Shown one piece after another: positions 1 to 9,048 of a DNA stretch of 64,000 bases. The stretch comes from an uncultured Prevotella sp. (GTDB taxonomy: Bacteria > Bacteroidota > Bacteroidia > Bacteroidales > Bacteroidaceae), in contig CALUGQ010000005.1 in assembly GCA_944320235.1 (NCBI GenBank), positions 1 to 64,000 on the forward strand, in the 5' to 3' direction. Made by a program: the position numbers and the translations under genes. How positions within the stretch are numbered: position 1 is the stretch's first letter; each line of letters starts with the position of its first letter. The notes under the pieces were generated by a model. That model made no database searches, had not been told where the DNA came from, and saw only the letters and a list, made by a program, of their open reading frames with translations.

Positions 1-1
1 G

Positions 2-74
2 TGGTACCACCAGGAATCGAACCGGGGACACAAGGATTTTCAGTCCTTTGCTCTACCAACTGAGCTATGGCACC
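2..74 (-). tRNA. tRNA-Phe (anticodon GAA)
   Basis: Read on the minus strand, the sequence starts GGTGCCA and ends TGGTACC plus discriminator A, giving a seven-pair acceptor stem with one G-T pair. The anticodon loop reads CTGAAAA with GAA as anticodon. The T loop is TTCGATT; the T stem shows one apparent mismatch. CCA is not fully encoded. The gene reads out of the window to the left. Confidence 0.93.
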
Positions 75-253
75 ATTTGTTTCTTGTTTGCGGGTGCAAA
101 GGTAGGCAATAATTCCGTAATGCGCAAGCGTTTTGCAAATAAAATGCTTTTGTTTAATTGTCTTTAACATATAACACTCAGATGTGTTTCTTTTTGTTGT
201 TATTTTCGTTGTTTTTCGTTACATCTGCACATTACAATAATGTCGCATTGGCT

Positions 254-285
254 TTTGGCGCTTTCGCGATTATTTATTAACTTTG
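254..285 (+). promoter_or_regulatory. Bacteroidetes-type promoter of the TPR regulator
   Basis: TTTG at 254-257 and TAACTTTG at 278-285 are separated by 20 bp, a good match to the Bacteroidetes -33/-7 consensus. Transcription would begin near 292, so an ATG at 295 would be almost leaderless; the ATG at 328 is the alternative. Confidence 0.7.
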
Positions 286-294
286 CCTCTTGTT

Positions 295-1398
295 ATGGAA
301 CAGCGAGTTAAAGCCCTGCCGGGCATCATGTTAATGTTTTTCTTGGCTGTTATGGTTTCCGTCTGTGGGCCGGAACGCCATCCGGTGTCACTCGTTGAGG
401 TCGACAGCCTTGCCGAAACCAACCCTCGGCGAGCCATGTCTTTGCTTTCGGCCACGGCAGGCGAGGCTGCCTCCATGCCCGAGGACCACCTCATGTATTA
501 CAGGCTCTTGCAACTCAAGGCGGCCGACAAGGCATACATAGGGCACACATCGGACAGCATTGCCATGCTCCTTGTGGACTATTACGAAGGCCGTGGCGAC
601 AGCCGCCTGCTTCCGCAGGCATACTATTATGCCGCCAGCGTATACCGCGACCTGCACGATGCCCCGCAGGCTCTCAACTATTTTCAAAAGGCCGCCAACA
701 CCATGCCTGCCGGTGGAGGCTCGCGGCTGAAGGGTCATGCGTACAACCAGATGGGCAAGCTCTTCATGTTGCAAGACTTGGACTCCGTGGCATTGCATTA
801 TTACCAGGAGGCTTATAAAATAGAGTCGGACAGGAAAGACACGTTAGACATGATTGCTTCTTTGTGCGATATGTCGGTCTCTTATCAACGTCTGGGCGAT
901 TTGGAAAATTGTATCCGTTCTTTGGAAGCCGCAGAAAACTTGAATGCGCTTGCTGGATTAAATAAAGAATACTTGATATTGTATAGGTTAAGTGAGGTGT
1001 TCCTGGAGCGCGGACAGTCTGATTCTGCTTGGGCTTGCATTCAACTGCCACTCGTTGAAGCCCCGGATTTTGACAAAAGTGCTGTTCTGAGCGTTGCGTC
1101 AAAGGCAAGTTTGGCAACCGGCAGGTTGGATTCTGCGTATGTTATAAGCAAGGAGTTGCTGAAAGTCGGTAGCATATATGCAAAGCAGACCGCTGCAAGA
1201 GTTTTGGCTGAGGTGTGCTTGAGGCAAGGGCGTTTGGCTGACGTGGTGCATTATATTAATATGTATAAGTCTTTTTCTGATTCGGTTTCTGTGCTGGATG
1301 CAAGGCGTGCGATGGCTAATGCCAATGCCCTTTATGATTCCAGGTTCGTGAGAAGCAGAATTTGCAGCTTAAGATTGAAAAACGCAATTACCTCATAG
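295..1398 (+). pseudogene. TPR regulator, N-terminal part (frameshifted)
   Basis: The frame encodes a short hydrophobic lipoprotein-like leader (Cys after LAVMVSV when the ATG at 328 is used) followed by tetratricopeptide-like helical pairs through about residue 350. It then runs off-frame into RSRICSLRLKNAITS. In Bacteroidetes this protein type normally continues through one transmembrane helix, a coiled coil and a LuxR-like helix-turn-helix. Exactly those parts lie in the next frame (1362-2045). Re-reading C1347 (TTC then CGT) joins ...YDSRF to REKQNLQLKIEK, so one base appears to be missing near 1345-1348. No slippery heptamer is visible, which favours mutation or sequencing error over programmed frameshifting. 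Start 295 is the first ATG after the promoter; 328 is possible. Confidence 0.7.
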
Positions 1399-2045
1399 TG
1401 TTTTTTGCAGTCGCAATCTTCTTTTCCATTATTGTCACAGTGCTTGTAGTGCGTAATGTTAAGTCGCTGACTGAGCGGCAACGGCTTAAGCTGCAGATTT
1501 TTGTTGTGCAGAGATTGGAAGAGGAATACAGGGAAAAAAGCGACAATAAGATAAGCAAGATGGTGGAGGAGTTGGGCGATGTAAGGCATGAACTGCGCGA
1601 TGTTACCCGGTCCAAGTCTGAATTGGAGAAGGAACTATGTGAGCAAAAAGAGAAATTGAGGGCTGCCATTGAGGGCAACCGGCAGCAGGCCGAGTTGCGG
1701 AAAGAACGTGATGCCACCTTGCTGAAGTCTGTTTCTTATTCTTTGTTGCACGAAAAAGTGTGTGAGTCAAAGCCAATATCCATTTCGGAATGGAAGCAGA
1801 TAGAGGCTGAGGTAGACACAGTTTTGCCCGATTTTAAATCCATATTATACCAAGCATACGAGTTGAGCGAGTTGGAATACCATATCTGTTTGCTCATAAA
1901 GATGGGCTTCAAGAACAACGAGATAAGCTCACTTGTCAGCCGTACACCCAATGCTGTGTCGCAAGCACGCAAGAGGTTGTACGCAAAAATCACGGGGAAA
2001 GATGGCTGCCCGTCTGACTTGGATAATTTCGTTAAGTCGCTGTGA
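1362..2045 (+). pseudogene. TPR regulator, C-terminal part: TM, coiled coil, HTH
   Basis: The frame opens with residues that continue the upstream TPR protein, then a transmembrane helix (about residues 9-29, LIVFFAVAIFFSIIVTVLV), a charged coiled coil (about 35-115), and a C-terminal helix-turn-helix around ELEYHICLLIKMGFKNNEIS and RTPNAVSQARKRLY, typical of LuxR-like DNA-binding ends of Bacteroidetes TPR regulators. The only start in frame here is a TTG with no ribosome-binding site, so independent translation is unlikely. The intact protein would sense through the TPR part and bind DNA on the cytoplasmic side; its target is unknown. Confidence 0.7.
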
Positions 2046-2146
2046 TATAGCGACTTATGCGTATAAGTGAACTTTCTGTGTATAATTGACGTGCAAATGT
2101 GAACATTTTGTGAATACGATTTTGCCTTAAAAATGCAGATTGTTGC

Positions 2147-2154
2147 TAATTTTG
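2147..2154 (+). promoter_or_regulatory. -7 element TAATTTTG
   Basis: TAATTTTG matches TAnnTTTG; a TTTG lies at 2121-2124 with a 22-bp spacer. It would give a leader of about 140 nt for the membrane-protein gene at 2302. Confidence 0.45.
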
Positions 2155-2301
2155 CGTTTGTAAAATCGAATTAAATAAATGTGGCGCACATGACACGAAA
2201 TCCATTAATAGAGTTTCTCCGAATGGGTGTTTGGCGAGTCTGCGGTTGAAGATGATGCAGTGGGCGAGTGTTTCTTAAGCCTTTTATTGTAATTTTAAGA
2301 T

Positions 2302-3006
2302 ATGACAAAAACAGAAAACTTTCCACATTGGGCTGTCATGGCCCTTGTGTGCCTGCTCTCGGCTTTGGGGCAATGGCTTGGCGGCGTGGTTTGCGTTACG
2401 GCCGGCTTTGCGTTGGGTGCCGTGGTGTTGGCTTTTGCTGCGTGGCGCGGCTGGCTCGCCAGACTTCCGCAGCAGACGTTGATGCTCGACGGAGCGTTTG
2501 TATACCTTTTCCTGTCGGCCTTTTGCATAGAAGGTGTGCCTGAGGCATTGGCTTACCGCGTGCTGTGTGCCGTGGTGCTCATGTTCCTGCTTGCAGATGT
2601 CTTTGCTTGGGCGTGCTGTCGGCCTGCCGGTGCCGGTGCGGTTGATGCGCCATGTAAGCCGACGCCATTGTTCCGCCTGCACCTTGGCATGGTAGGCTTG
2701 GTGATGGTATCGACCATGGTTTATGCGCTTGTTTACGGTCTCTCGTGGTGTAAATGGGTGCTTGTTGCGTTTGCCGTGGCCATGCTGGCCATGGCGCTCC
2801 GCCTGTTGTTCAGCCGGGCAGTTTCGGCGGGGGCGTTGCGCGAGACCCGCGTAGGCTGTCTCATGGACATTGTGTTCGTCTTGTGGCTGGTGTACTACGA
2901 GCTTGAGGGCGGTATGCCGTTGCCGGTGTGGGGAGCTGCGCTTTTTGCCCTGCCTTTCTTGGCCGATGCGGCTCGCCGCCTGGTAGGCGGCGAAAGGCTT
3001 TATTGA
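2302..3006 (+). CDS. polytopic membrane protein of unknown function
   Basis: A 234-residue protein made almost entirely of hydrophobic helices; I count about seven likely membrane segments (near residues 10-30, 32-50, 62-80, 85-105, 125-148, 150-170, 195-228). No signal peptide, enzymatic motif or recognised family is apparent. It stands alone: the regulator upstream ends at 2045 and the gene downstream runs in the opposite direction. The start ATG is preceded by an AT-rich leader without a Shine-Dalgarno sequence, as is usual in this group. The function is not known. Confidence 0.7.
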   Translation: MTKTENFPHWAVMALVCLLSALGQWLGGVVCVTAGFALGAVVLAFAAWRGWLARLPQQTLMLDGAFVYLFLSAFCIEGVPEALAYRVLCAVVLMFLLADVFAWACCRPAGAGAVDAPCKPTPLFRLHLGMVGLVMVSTMVYALVYGLSWCKWVLVAFAVAMLAMALRLLFSRAVSAGALRETRVGCLMDIVFVLWLVYYELEGGMPLPVWGAALFALPFLADAARRLVGGERLY

Positions 3007-3011
3007 CGCTT

Positions 3012-3207
3012 AGCCCAAATCGTCGGTGGAACGCCATTCACACTAATAAGGCCGCTTGTTGGCTCTCCACCCATCTTACGCACTGCTGTCGTCATCTTGC
3101 TTCCCGCTTTTTCTTGAGGTAGCCCGCTATATCTTCGACAAAAGCGGAAAGCAATCTGCCTGGCGGCAGCACGAAATCTGCGTGAAGTCCAACGACCGGT
3201 TTGGGCT
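3012..3207. repeat. dispersed ~200-bp element, copy 1
   Basis: The left end AGCCCAAATCG at 3012 and the inverted right end (CGACCGGTTTGGGCT, ending 3207) form terminal inverted repeats. In the middle, TAGCCCGCTA (3120-3129) sits inside a larger palindrome whose arms begin GCTTCCCGCTTTTT and end AAAAGCGGAAAGC. The element aligns along its length with 32249-32447. The stop codons and frame changes between copies argue against a protein-coding role. Confidence 0.7.
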
Positions 3208-3310
3208 TGCCGCGACATTTGGCTTGGCCACCGACATTGCCAAAATTGTTTACAAAGGCTTGATGCCGGGTGTGTCTGTGTCGCCACGGCTTGCAAAACG
3301 GTATGTATCG

Positions 3311-3388
3311 TGAGCCAAGACGGCCCGTTCCGCAGCGCGGAACGGGCCGCCTTGCATTGTCGTTTTGCCGGTTTTGCAATGCGCTGTG
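3311..3388. repeat. 22-bp periodic array, locus 1
   Basis: Units start at 3322 (GGCCCGTTCCG), 3344 (GGGCCGCCTTG) and 3366 (TGCCGGTTTTG), exactly 22 bp apart. The first two units pair to form a 12-bp perfect inverted repeat with a 3-nt loop. The array lies between two convergent genes, the only one of the nine that is not on the upstream side of a gene. Confidence 0.8.
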
Positions 3389-3474
3389 TACCAGTGCGTT
3401 GCACCGATGTGCCTGTCTCATGAAATGGCTTTACAGCCATCGGCTGCCTGCAGGCGCAGGGCAGCCGCCTCGGC

Positions 3475-4545
3475 TCACTCCTTGAGCGGGTTCCAGCCCT
3501 GCGCCTTCAGCTCAAACTCGCCGCCGTCGCGCGCCACGAGCACGCGCCCCAGGCTCTCCTTGGTAATGTGGCCTATGAGTTTCACGTCGTCCATGTCCTT
3601 GATCTTGTCGAGGTCGCCTATCGGCACGGTGAAGAGCAGTTCGTAGTCCTCGCCGCCGTTCAGCGCGCAGGTGGTCACGTTCATGTTCAGCTCCTCGGCC
3701 ATCACCGCCGTCTGGTAGTCTATCGGCAGGTTCTTCTCGTATATGCGGCAGCCCACGTGGCTCTGTGTGCAGATGTGGGCCAGCTCGCTCGACAGTCCGT
3801 CGCTTATGTCCATCATGGCCGTGGGGCGCACCCCCGCCTCGCGCAGGCGGGCGATGATGTCGCCCCTGGCCATGCCTTCGAGCTGGCGTTGCAGCAGGTA
3901 TTCGCGCCCCGCGAAGTCGGGCTGGAAGTGTGCCAGCTGCTCAAGGGCGCGTTTGTCGCCGCGCTTCTTGGCCTCGTCTACCTGCTGGTAGTACACCGAT
4001 TTCTCGCGTTCGAGCAACTGCAGGCCCATGTATGCCGCCCCCAGGTCGCCCGAGACGCAAACGAGGTCGGTGTCCATTGCCCCGTCGCGGTATACGATGT
4101 CTTCCTTGTTTGCCTCCCCGATGCAGGTTATGCTGATGGCCAGGCCCGTGAACGATGACGTGGTGTCGCCGCCCACGATGTCCACTCCCCAGCGGTCGCA
4201 GGCCGCGCGCAGCCCGGCGTACAGCTCTTCCATGTCTTCCACCGTGAACCGCTTGCCCAGTGCAAGGCTCACGGTCAGCTGGCGTGGCGTGCCGTTCATG
4301 GCGAACACATCGCTGATGTTCACCTGCGCGGCCTTGTACCCGAGGTGGCGCAGGTCGGTGTAAGTGAGGTCGAAGTGTACGCCCTCCATGAGCAGGTCGG
4401 TCGTGACGAGCACCTCGCGGTCGGGGTAGTGCATCACGGCGCAGTCGTCGCCCACGCCGCGCAGCGTCGAGGTGTTCTTGGGCTTTATGTCTTTTGTGAG
4501 GTGGCGTATGAGGCCGAACTCCCCCAGCTTGGCTATTTCAGTCAT
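3475..4545 (-). CDS. thiL: thiamine-monophosphate kinase
   Basis: ThiL phosphorylates thiamine monophosphate to thiamine diphosphate, the last step of cofactor synthesis, in the cytoplasm. The 356-residue length is usual. Visible family motifs are GVGDDCAV (residues about 30-37), TTDLLMEGVHF (about 48-58), the conserved NISDVFAMNG and the GGDTT metal/nucleotide segment, with the C-terminal AIR-synthase-type half ending in CALNGGEDYELLFTVP. It is the last gene of the minus-strand sppA-lpxK-punA-thiL operon, 12 bp after punA. There is no obvious functional link with its neighbours. Confidence 0.95.
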   Translation of the reverse strand: MTEIAKLGEFGLIRHLTKDIKPKNTSTLRGVGDDCAVMHYPDREVLVTTDLLMEGVHFDLTYTDLRHLGYKAAQVNISDVFAMNGTPRQLTVSLALGKRFTVEDMEELYAGLRAACDRWGVDIVGGDTTSSFTGLAISITCIGEANKEDIVYRDGAMDTDLVCVSGDLGAAYMGLQLLEREKSVYYQQVDEAKKRGDKRALEQLAHFQPDFAGREYLLQRQLEGMARGDIIARLREAGVRPTAMMDISDGLSSELAHICTQSHVGCRIYEKNLPIDYQTAVMAEELNMNVTTCALNGGEDYELLFTVPIGDLDKIKDMDDVKLIGHITKESLGRVLVARDGGEFELKAQGWNPLKE

Positions 4546-4557
4546 GTTTCCTCCCCG

Positions 4558-5367
4558 TCAGGCCCTGCTTATCATCTCGCGCATTATCTCGGTCATGAGC
4601 GGCTGTGCCTTGTTGGCAGCCAGCTGCACCTCCTCGTGGCTCACCTCCACGGGCGTGTCCTCCAGCCCCAGGTCGGTGATGATGCTCATGCCGAAGGTGC
4701 GTATGCCGCAGTGGTGGGCCACGATAACCTCAGGCACGGTGCTCATGCCCACGGCGTCGCCCCCGAGGCGGTGGTACATCTTGTATTCGGCCGGCGTCTC
4801 GAACGTTGGCCCCTGCACTCCCACATACACGCCGTGCACCACTCGGATGCCCTTTTCGGCGGCTATGGCGTCGGCTTGGGCTATGAGCTGGCGGTCGTAT
4901 GTCTCGTGCATGTCGGGGAAACGCGGCCCGGTGGGCAGGTTCTTGCCCCGCAGCGGGTGCTCGGGGAAGAAGTTTATGTGGTCGGTGATTATCATCAGGT
5001 CGCCTATCCTGAACTCAGGGTTCATGCCGCCCGAGGCGTTGCTTACGAAGAGCGTGCCGATGCCCAGCTCGTACATCACGCGGATGGGGAACGTAACCTC
5101 CTTCATTGAGTAGCCCTCGTAGTAGTGGAAGCGGCCTTCCATGGCCATGATGTCCTTGCCGCCGAGCTTGCCGAAGATGAGCTTCCCGGCGTGCCCTTCG
5201 ACGGTAGACACCGGGAAGTTGGGTATGTCCTTGTATGCGAACTCGTAAGAGTCAGTTATTTCTGAAGCTAATTGTCCCAGGCCGGTGCCTAGTATTATCG
5301 CCGTCTTTGGGCTTGTGGTCATCCTTTGCTTTAGCCAGGATGCTGTTTCTTGAATTCTTTCGTACAT
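4558..5367 (-). CDS. punA: purine-nucleoside phosphorylase
   Basis: The enzyme splits purine nucleosides with phosphate into base and ribose 1-phosphate (salvage). The 269-residue protein shows the trimeric PNP pattern: phosphate loop GTGLG (residues 27-31), EGHAGKLIFG, MEGRFHYYEGY, NASGGMN, YVGVQGPTFETPAEY and SIITDLG. Its 5' end overlaps the end of lpxK by 116 bp in another frame. An alternative start at Met16 (5322) would still leave a 71-bp overlap, and the essential phosphate loop itself lies inside the overlap. Both proteins look intact, so the overlap appears real. Confidence 0.94.
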   Translation of the reverse strand: MYERIQETASWLKQRMTTSPKTAIILGTGLGQLASEITDSYEFAYKDIPNFPVSTVEGHAGKLIFGKLGGKDIMAMEGRFHYYEGYSMKEVTFPIRVMYELGIGTLFVSNASGGMNPEFRIGDLMIITDHINFFPEHPLRGKNLPTGPRFPDMHETYDRQLIAQADAIAAEKGIRVVHGVYVGVQGPTFETPAEYKMYHRLGGDAVGMSTVPEVIVAHHCGIRTFGMSIITDLGLEDTPVEVSHEEVQLAANKAQPLMTEIMREMISRA

Positions 5368-6424
5368 ATCCTATTATGTTTTCGTTGAAGTTTTCTTCCT
5401 GTTCGAGCATGAACTTCACGCTTACCGGCAGCACATACATGGCGCGCCGTGTCTCGTCGGCCAGCCCCTCGAGCGTCAGCAGCCGCGCTGCGTCCTTTTC
5501 AGTGGTCACTATCATGCGCGGTTCGGGCATGGCAGCCAGCCGGCTGTTTATCAGCTCGGCGTCGGCCGGGGTGAAGGCGTGGTGGTCTGCGAAGGCCAGG
5601 GGGGTTATGTTGGGGCAGTGGGGGGCCAGGTCGAGCATCATCTGCCGCGGCGACGCTATGCCCGTAAGCAGCAGTATGTGCTGCTCCTTGCCCAGTGTCT
5701 CGATGGCGCGCGGTTTCCCGGCGAAGAGCGGGCGCAGCGGCTTGTAGTCGAGCCTGGTGAAGTACAGGTGCTGGTAAGGGTAAAGGTTCATGGCCTTGGT
5801 TATCACGCGGAACTCCATCGGCTTCAGGTCGGCGGGGCATTTCGTCACGATCACGATATCGGCGCGGTCCTTGCCAGAGAGCTGTTCGCGCAGGCGGCCT
5901 GCCGGCAACAGCTTGTCGTAGATTATGAGGCGGTGGTAGTCTACGAGCAGTATGTTGATGCCCGGCTTCACGTAGCGGTGCTGGAATGCGTCGTCGAGCA
6001 GCACCACGTCGATGCCCGAGGCCGACTTGTCTTCCGTCAGCCGGCGTATGCCGTGGCGTCGGTCGCGGTCTACGGCCACAGTCACGTCCGGGTACTTCTG
6101 CTTCATCTGCCACGGCTCGTCGCCTATCGTCCTTGCTGTTGAGCCTGCGTCGGCCACTATGTATCCTCGGCTCTTGCGTTTGTACCCCCGGCTGAGCACG
6201 GCCACGCGCCATTTGTGGCGCAGCAGTTCGACCAGGTATTCCACGTGTGGCGTCTTGCCTGTGCCGCCCACGGTGATGTTGCCTACGGAAATGACTGGCA
6301 CGTCGAAGCTCTCAGACTTGAGCAAGCCCACGTCGAAGAGCGCGTTGCGCACCCTCACGGCCAGTCCGTAGAGCCAGCTGAGCGGCAGCAGCCACTTGTT
6401 TACCTTTATGAAATCGCCTTCCAT
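5252..6424 (-). CDS. lpxK: tetraacyldisaccharide 4'-kinase
   Basis: LpxK adds the 4'-phosphate to the lipid A disaccharide at the inner membrane. It has an N-terminal membrane-associated helix (WLLPLSWLYGLAVRVRN), the P-loop region SVGNITVGGTGKTP, the downstream SRGYKRKSRGY, GDEPWQMK and VLLDDAFQHR motifs. At 390 residues it is slightly long because of a hydrophilic tail after YVRKNSRNSILAKAK that overlaps the start of punA. Its ATG directly follows the sppA stop, indicating translational coupling. The Gram-negative lipid A role fits a Bacteroidales host. Confidence 0.95.
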   Translation of the reverse strand: MEGDFIKVNKWLLPLSWLYGLAVRVRNALFDVGLLKSESFDVPVISVGNITVGGTGKTPHVEYLVELLRHKWRVAVLSRGYKRKSRGYIVADAGSTARTIGDEPWQMKQKYPDVTVAVDRDRRHGIRRLTEDKSASGIDVVLLDDAFQHRYVKPGINILLVDYHRLIIYDKLLPAGRLREQLSGKDRADIVIVTKCPADLKPMEFRVITKAMNLYPYQHLYFTRLDYKPLRPLFAGKPRAIETLGKEQHILLLTGIASPRQMMLDLAPHCPNITPLAFADHHAFTPADAELINSRLAAMPEPRMIVTTEKDAARLLTLEGLADETRRAMYVLPVSVKFMLEQEENFNENIIGYVRKNSRNSILAKAKDDHKPKDGDNTRHRPGTISFRNN

Positions 6425-8200
6425 TTACTTTATTATGAGCGTGAACGGCACGCGGGCCTGTACGTTGTTGAGCTTGCCGATGCCTTTCATCAATGCCAGT
6501 GGGGCGTAGTATTCGCCCAGAGCCTGGCGTAGCTGTCCGTCGAGGTAGCTGCCGTTGCCGGCCGATGCGGCCATGAGCTGGTCCATCCACGACGGCGGTG
6601 CGGGGTAGGAGTGGGTGTGGTAGGCGTCGAGCTTGGCCAGTGCAGCGGCTTTTTTCACGGCGTCGCCGAGGCTGCCGAGGCCGTCGATGAGCTTTATGTC
6701 GAGCGCGTCGGTGCCGAGCCATACACGCCCTTGGGCAATGCTGTCAACCTGTGCCACGGTCATCCTGCGCCCCTCGGCAACCCGGTTCAGGAAGAGCCGG
6801 TAGCCGCGGTCAATGTAAGCTTCGAGGTATCCCATTTCTTCGGCGTTGAAGGGGCGCGCGGGCGTGCCGAAAGCGCTGTGGCGGTTGGTTTTCACCTCGT
6901 CGAACTTGATGCCGAGCTTGTCGGTGAGCAGGCCGCTGATATCGGGGAACATGCCGAAGATGCCTATCGAGCCGGTGAGCGTTGTCGGCTCGGCGTAGAT
7001 GTAGTTTGCGGCGCAGCTGAGGTAGTAGCCGCCCGAGGCAGCCATGCCTCCCATTGACACGACGACGGGCTTGCGCTCGCGCAGCTGTTTCACGGCGTGC
7101 CAAATCTGTTCGGAGGCGTACGCGCTGCCGCCGCCGGAGTTGACGCGCAGCACCACTGCCTTCACGCCGTCGTCGTCGGCCAGGCGCTCCAGGTCGCGGC
7201 AGACGTCATCGCCTGCTATGCAGGCATCGGCGTTCAAGCCCCCCGGGTTGGTGTCCACCACGTCACCGTAGGCATAATATACGGCCACCTCGCCGCCCTC
7301 TTCCTTGGCGTTGTCGGGCAGATTCTTCATGTCGGCCAGCGTCAGCTGGTTGATGCGGTCGTCTTTGCCTATGCCGAGCAGTCGCCTTACCTCGTCCTTT
7401 ACCTCGCCGGTGTATACGAGCTTGTCAACGAGCCGCATCCTTATGTAGCTCTCGGCTGGGGCCAGCGCGGGCATGCTGTCGGCATAACTGTCAAGCTGCC
7501 GCTCGCTCACCTTGCGGCTCTTGGCCACGTCGGCGAGCATTGTCTGCCAGATGCCGCCTATGTAGCGGGCCACCTGCTCGCGGTTTGGCGCGCTCATGCT
7601 GTCGGCGGCGAAAGTCTCGGGTGCGCTCTTGTACTTGCCCACCTTGGCCAGCTGCATCTTCACGCCCACCTTGGCCAACAGGTCTTTGAAGAACAGCGGC
7701 TGGGCCGAGAGCCCGTGCCAGTCGAGCATTCCCTGCGGGTTGATGAGCACGCGGTCGGCCACCGAGCATACGTAGTAGGCCGTCTGTGTGTATGCATCGG
7801 CGTAGGCCACTATCCACTTGCCGCTCTCCTTGAAGTCCTGGAGCTGCTTGCGTATGGCCTGTGCCGAGGCCGGCGAGTCGGGGGCGAACATCCCCGCCTC
7901 GATGTATATGCCTTTCACCTTGTCGTTGTCTTTGGCCTTGCGTATTGCGTTGAGCACGTCTTCGAGGCCGATGTATGGCGATGCGCTGCCCGTGAGCTGG
8001 CCTATCATGTCGTCCTTGGCGCGCTCCTGCATCACGCCCGAGAGCGAGAGGACGAACACCGAGTTGTCTTTTACCGTCGGTGTGGCCTGCGTAGAGGCTA
8101 TCATGCCTATGAGCGACACTATGCCGAGAAACATCATGATGGCCGTAACGGCTATGATGCCGGTCACGGTGGCCAGGGTGTACTTGAGGAAATCTTTCAT
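6425..8200 (-). CDS. sppA: signal peptide peptidase SppA, 67-kDa type
   Basis: A membrane-bound serine protease that degrades cleaved signal peptides. The 591-residue protein has one N-terminal transmembrane segment (residues about 8-36) and two S49 domains, as in E. coli SppA. The catalytic Lys/Ser pair is visible as K191 in GKYKSAPE and S389 in GGMAASGGYY. It is the first gene of the operon with lpxK, punA and thiL. A candidate minus-strand -7 element lies at 8298-8305. Confidence 0.93.
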   Translation of the reverse strand: MKDFLKYTLATVTGIIAVTAIMMFLGIVSLIGMIASTQATPTVKDNSVFVLSLSGVMQERAKDDMIGQLTGSASPYIGLEDVLNAIRKAKDNDKVKGIYIEAGMFAPDSPASAQAIRKQLQDFKESGKWIVAYADAYTQTAYYVCSVADRVLINPQGMLDWHGLSAQPLFFKDLLAKVGVKMQLAKVGKYKSAPETFAADSMSAPNREQVARYIGGIWQTMLADVAKSRKVSERQLDSYADSMPALAPAESYIRMRLVDKLVYTGEVKDEVRRLLGIGKDDRINQLTLADMKNLPDNAKEEGGEVAVYYAYGDVVDTNPGGLNADACIAGDDVCRDLERLADDDGVKAVVLRVNSGGGSAYASEQIWHAVKQLRERKPVVVSMGGMAASGGYYLSCAANYIYAEPTTLTGSIGIFGMFPDISGLLTDKLGIKFDEVKTNRHSAFGTPARPFNAEEMGYLEAYIDRGYRLFLNRVAEGRRMTVAQVDSIAQGRVWLGTDALDIKLIDGLGSLGDAVKKAAALAKLDAYHTHSYPAPPSWMDQLMAASAGNGSYLDGQLRQALGEYYAPLALMKGIGKLNNVQARVPFTLIIK

Positions 8201-8297
8201 GACTTATGTCTGTTTTGCTTGTTTGTTTTGCCGGGCCGCCCCCTGTGGGCGCGGGAGCAGGCTTGCCTGCCTGTCGGGGCGTGGGTTATATTGTATG

Positions 8298-8305
8298 CAA
8301 AGATA
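8298..8305 (-). promoter_or_regulatory. -7 element for the sppA operon
   Basis: On the minus strand the sequence reads TATCTTTG, matching TAnnTTTG, about 100 nt upstream of the sppA ATG. No TTTG is seen at the expected -33 distance. Confidence 0.5.
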
Positions 8306-8453
8306 GGAAAAAAAAGTCGTTCCGGCTAAGAATGCCATTGAAAATGTATGAATTTGGATTTTCTTCTCTATTTTTGCGGCTCTTGCGTCGTTTTGTTTTG
8401 CCGGAATATCTCTTCGTGCGGTGAGTGGGCTGGATGGGATAAAATCCTTACAA

Positions 8454-8563
8454 ATGGCCGTTGGCGGTGCCGATGCTGGCGTTTTGCTGCACCGAACAGG
8501 CTGTTCCGACCGGCAAAACGCCCCGTTTGGCCCGACGAAACGGCCAGTTTTGCAGCCCGCTCC
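8454..8563. repeat. 22-bp periodic array, locus 2
   Basis: Five units at exact 22-bp steps: 8454 (ATGGCCGTTGG), 8476 (CTGGCGTTTTG), 8498 (AGGCTGTTCCG), 8520 (GCCCCGTTTGG), 8542 (GGCCAGTTTTG). A downstream CAGATGGTTGCGC at 8590-8602 is identical to one beside locus 3. It lies in the divergent spacer between sppA and the GH28 gene. Confidence 0.85.
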
Positions 8564-8863
8564 GCCGCTGTGTGCAATTGGCTGTGTCCCAGATGGTTGC
8601 GCGAGGCGGCAATGCCGCTGAACTGTTTTTACAAAATATGATTTGCCCACGGATGGGAACAGCGTTCCCAGGCGGGGCTGCTGTAGGGCTTCGGGCAGCC
8701 TCGCTGACTGCGCCTCCTTGCGGCGGGCGAGGGCGGTGCGGCGCGTGTTGCGGTGAGGTTTTTGCCCCTTGAAAAGGCCGAAATATTCAAAAAACATTGT
8801 TAATTGTATAAAATACACGCAAAAATAATTGCCAATGATGCATCGTTATTGGAGAAAGTGTTG

Positions 8864-9048
8864 TATCTTTGCAAGCGGATACACGAAGTGACGGCTGCCA
8901 TGGGCAGTAGGGAAGCACCCTGCGGGGTGGCTGTGGCGCTTCGGAGAGAATGTAGCTCATGTTTTTCAGAATAGTTAATAATATAGTTTTAGTTAGTAAT
9001 TTTTTATGGTAAAGTAGGAAGCGGGCTGTGAAGTTCGCTTCTTTTTTT
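8864..9048 (+). ncRNA. candidate small RNA 1
   Basis: A -7 element TATCTTTG (8864-8871) is followed by a region that can fold as a branched structure: outer helix 8884-8890 with 8937-8943, an inner GCTGCC/GGCAGT hairpin and a CACCC/GGGTG hairpin. Then comes an A/T-rich stretch and a terminator (GAAGCG 9018-9023, CGCTTC 9036-9041, seven T). The T-tract is directly followed by the promoter of the next gene, so the transcript (about 170 nt) is separate. The A/T-rich part resembles candidate 2 at 22004-22250. I do not recognise the family. Confidence 0.5.

Noticed and set aside
1340-1364. Programmed -1 frameshift in the TPR regulator
   Set aside because: No slippery XXXYYYZ heptamer or downstream pseudoknot is visible; a simple base loss explains it better.
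7097-8329. Long plus-strand open frame opposite sppA
   Set aside because: It is a compositional shadow of sppA; His/Val/Gly-rich translation without domains.
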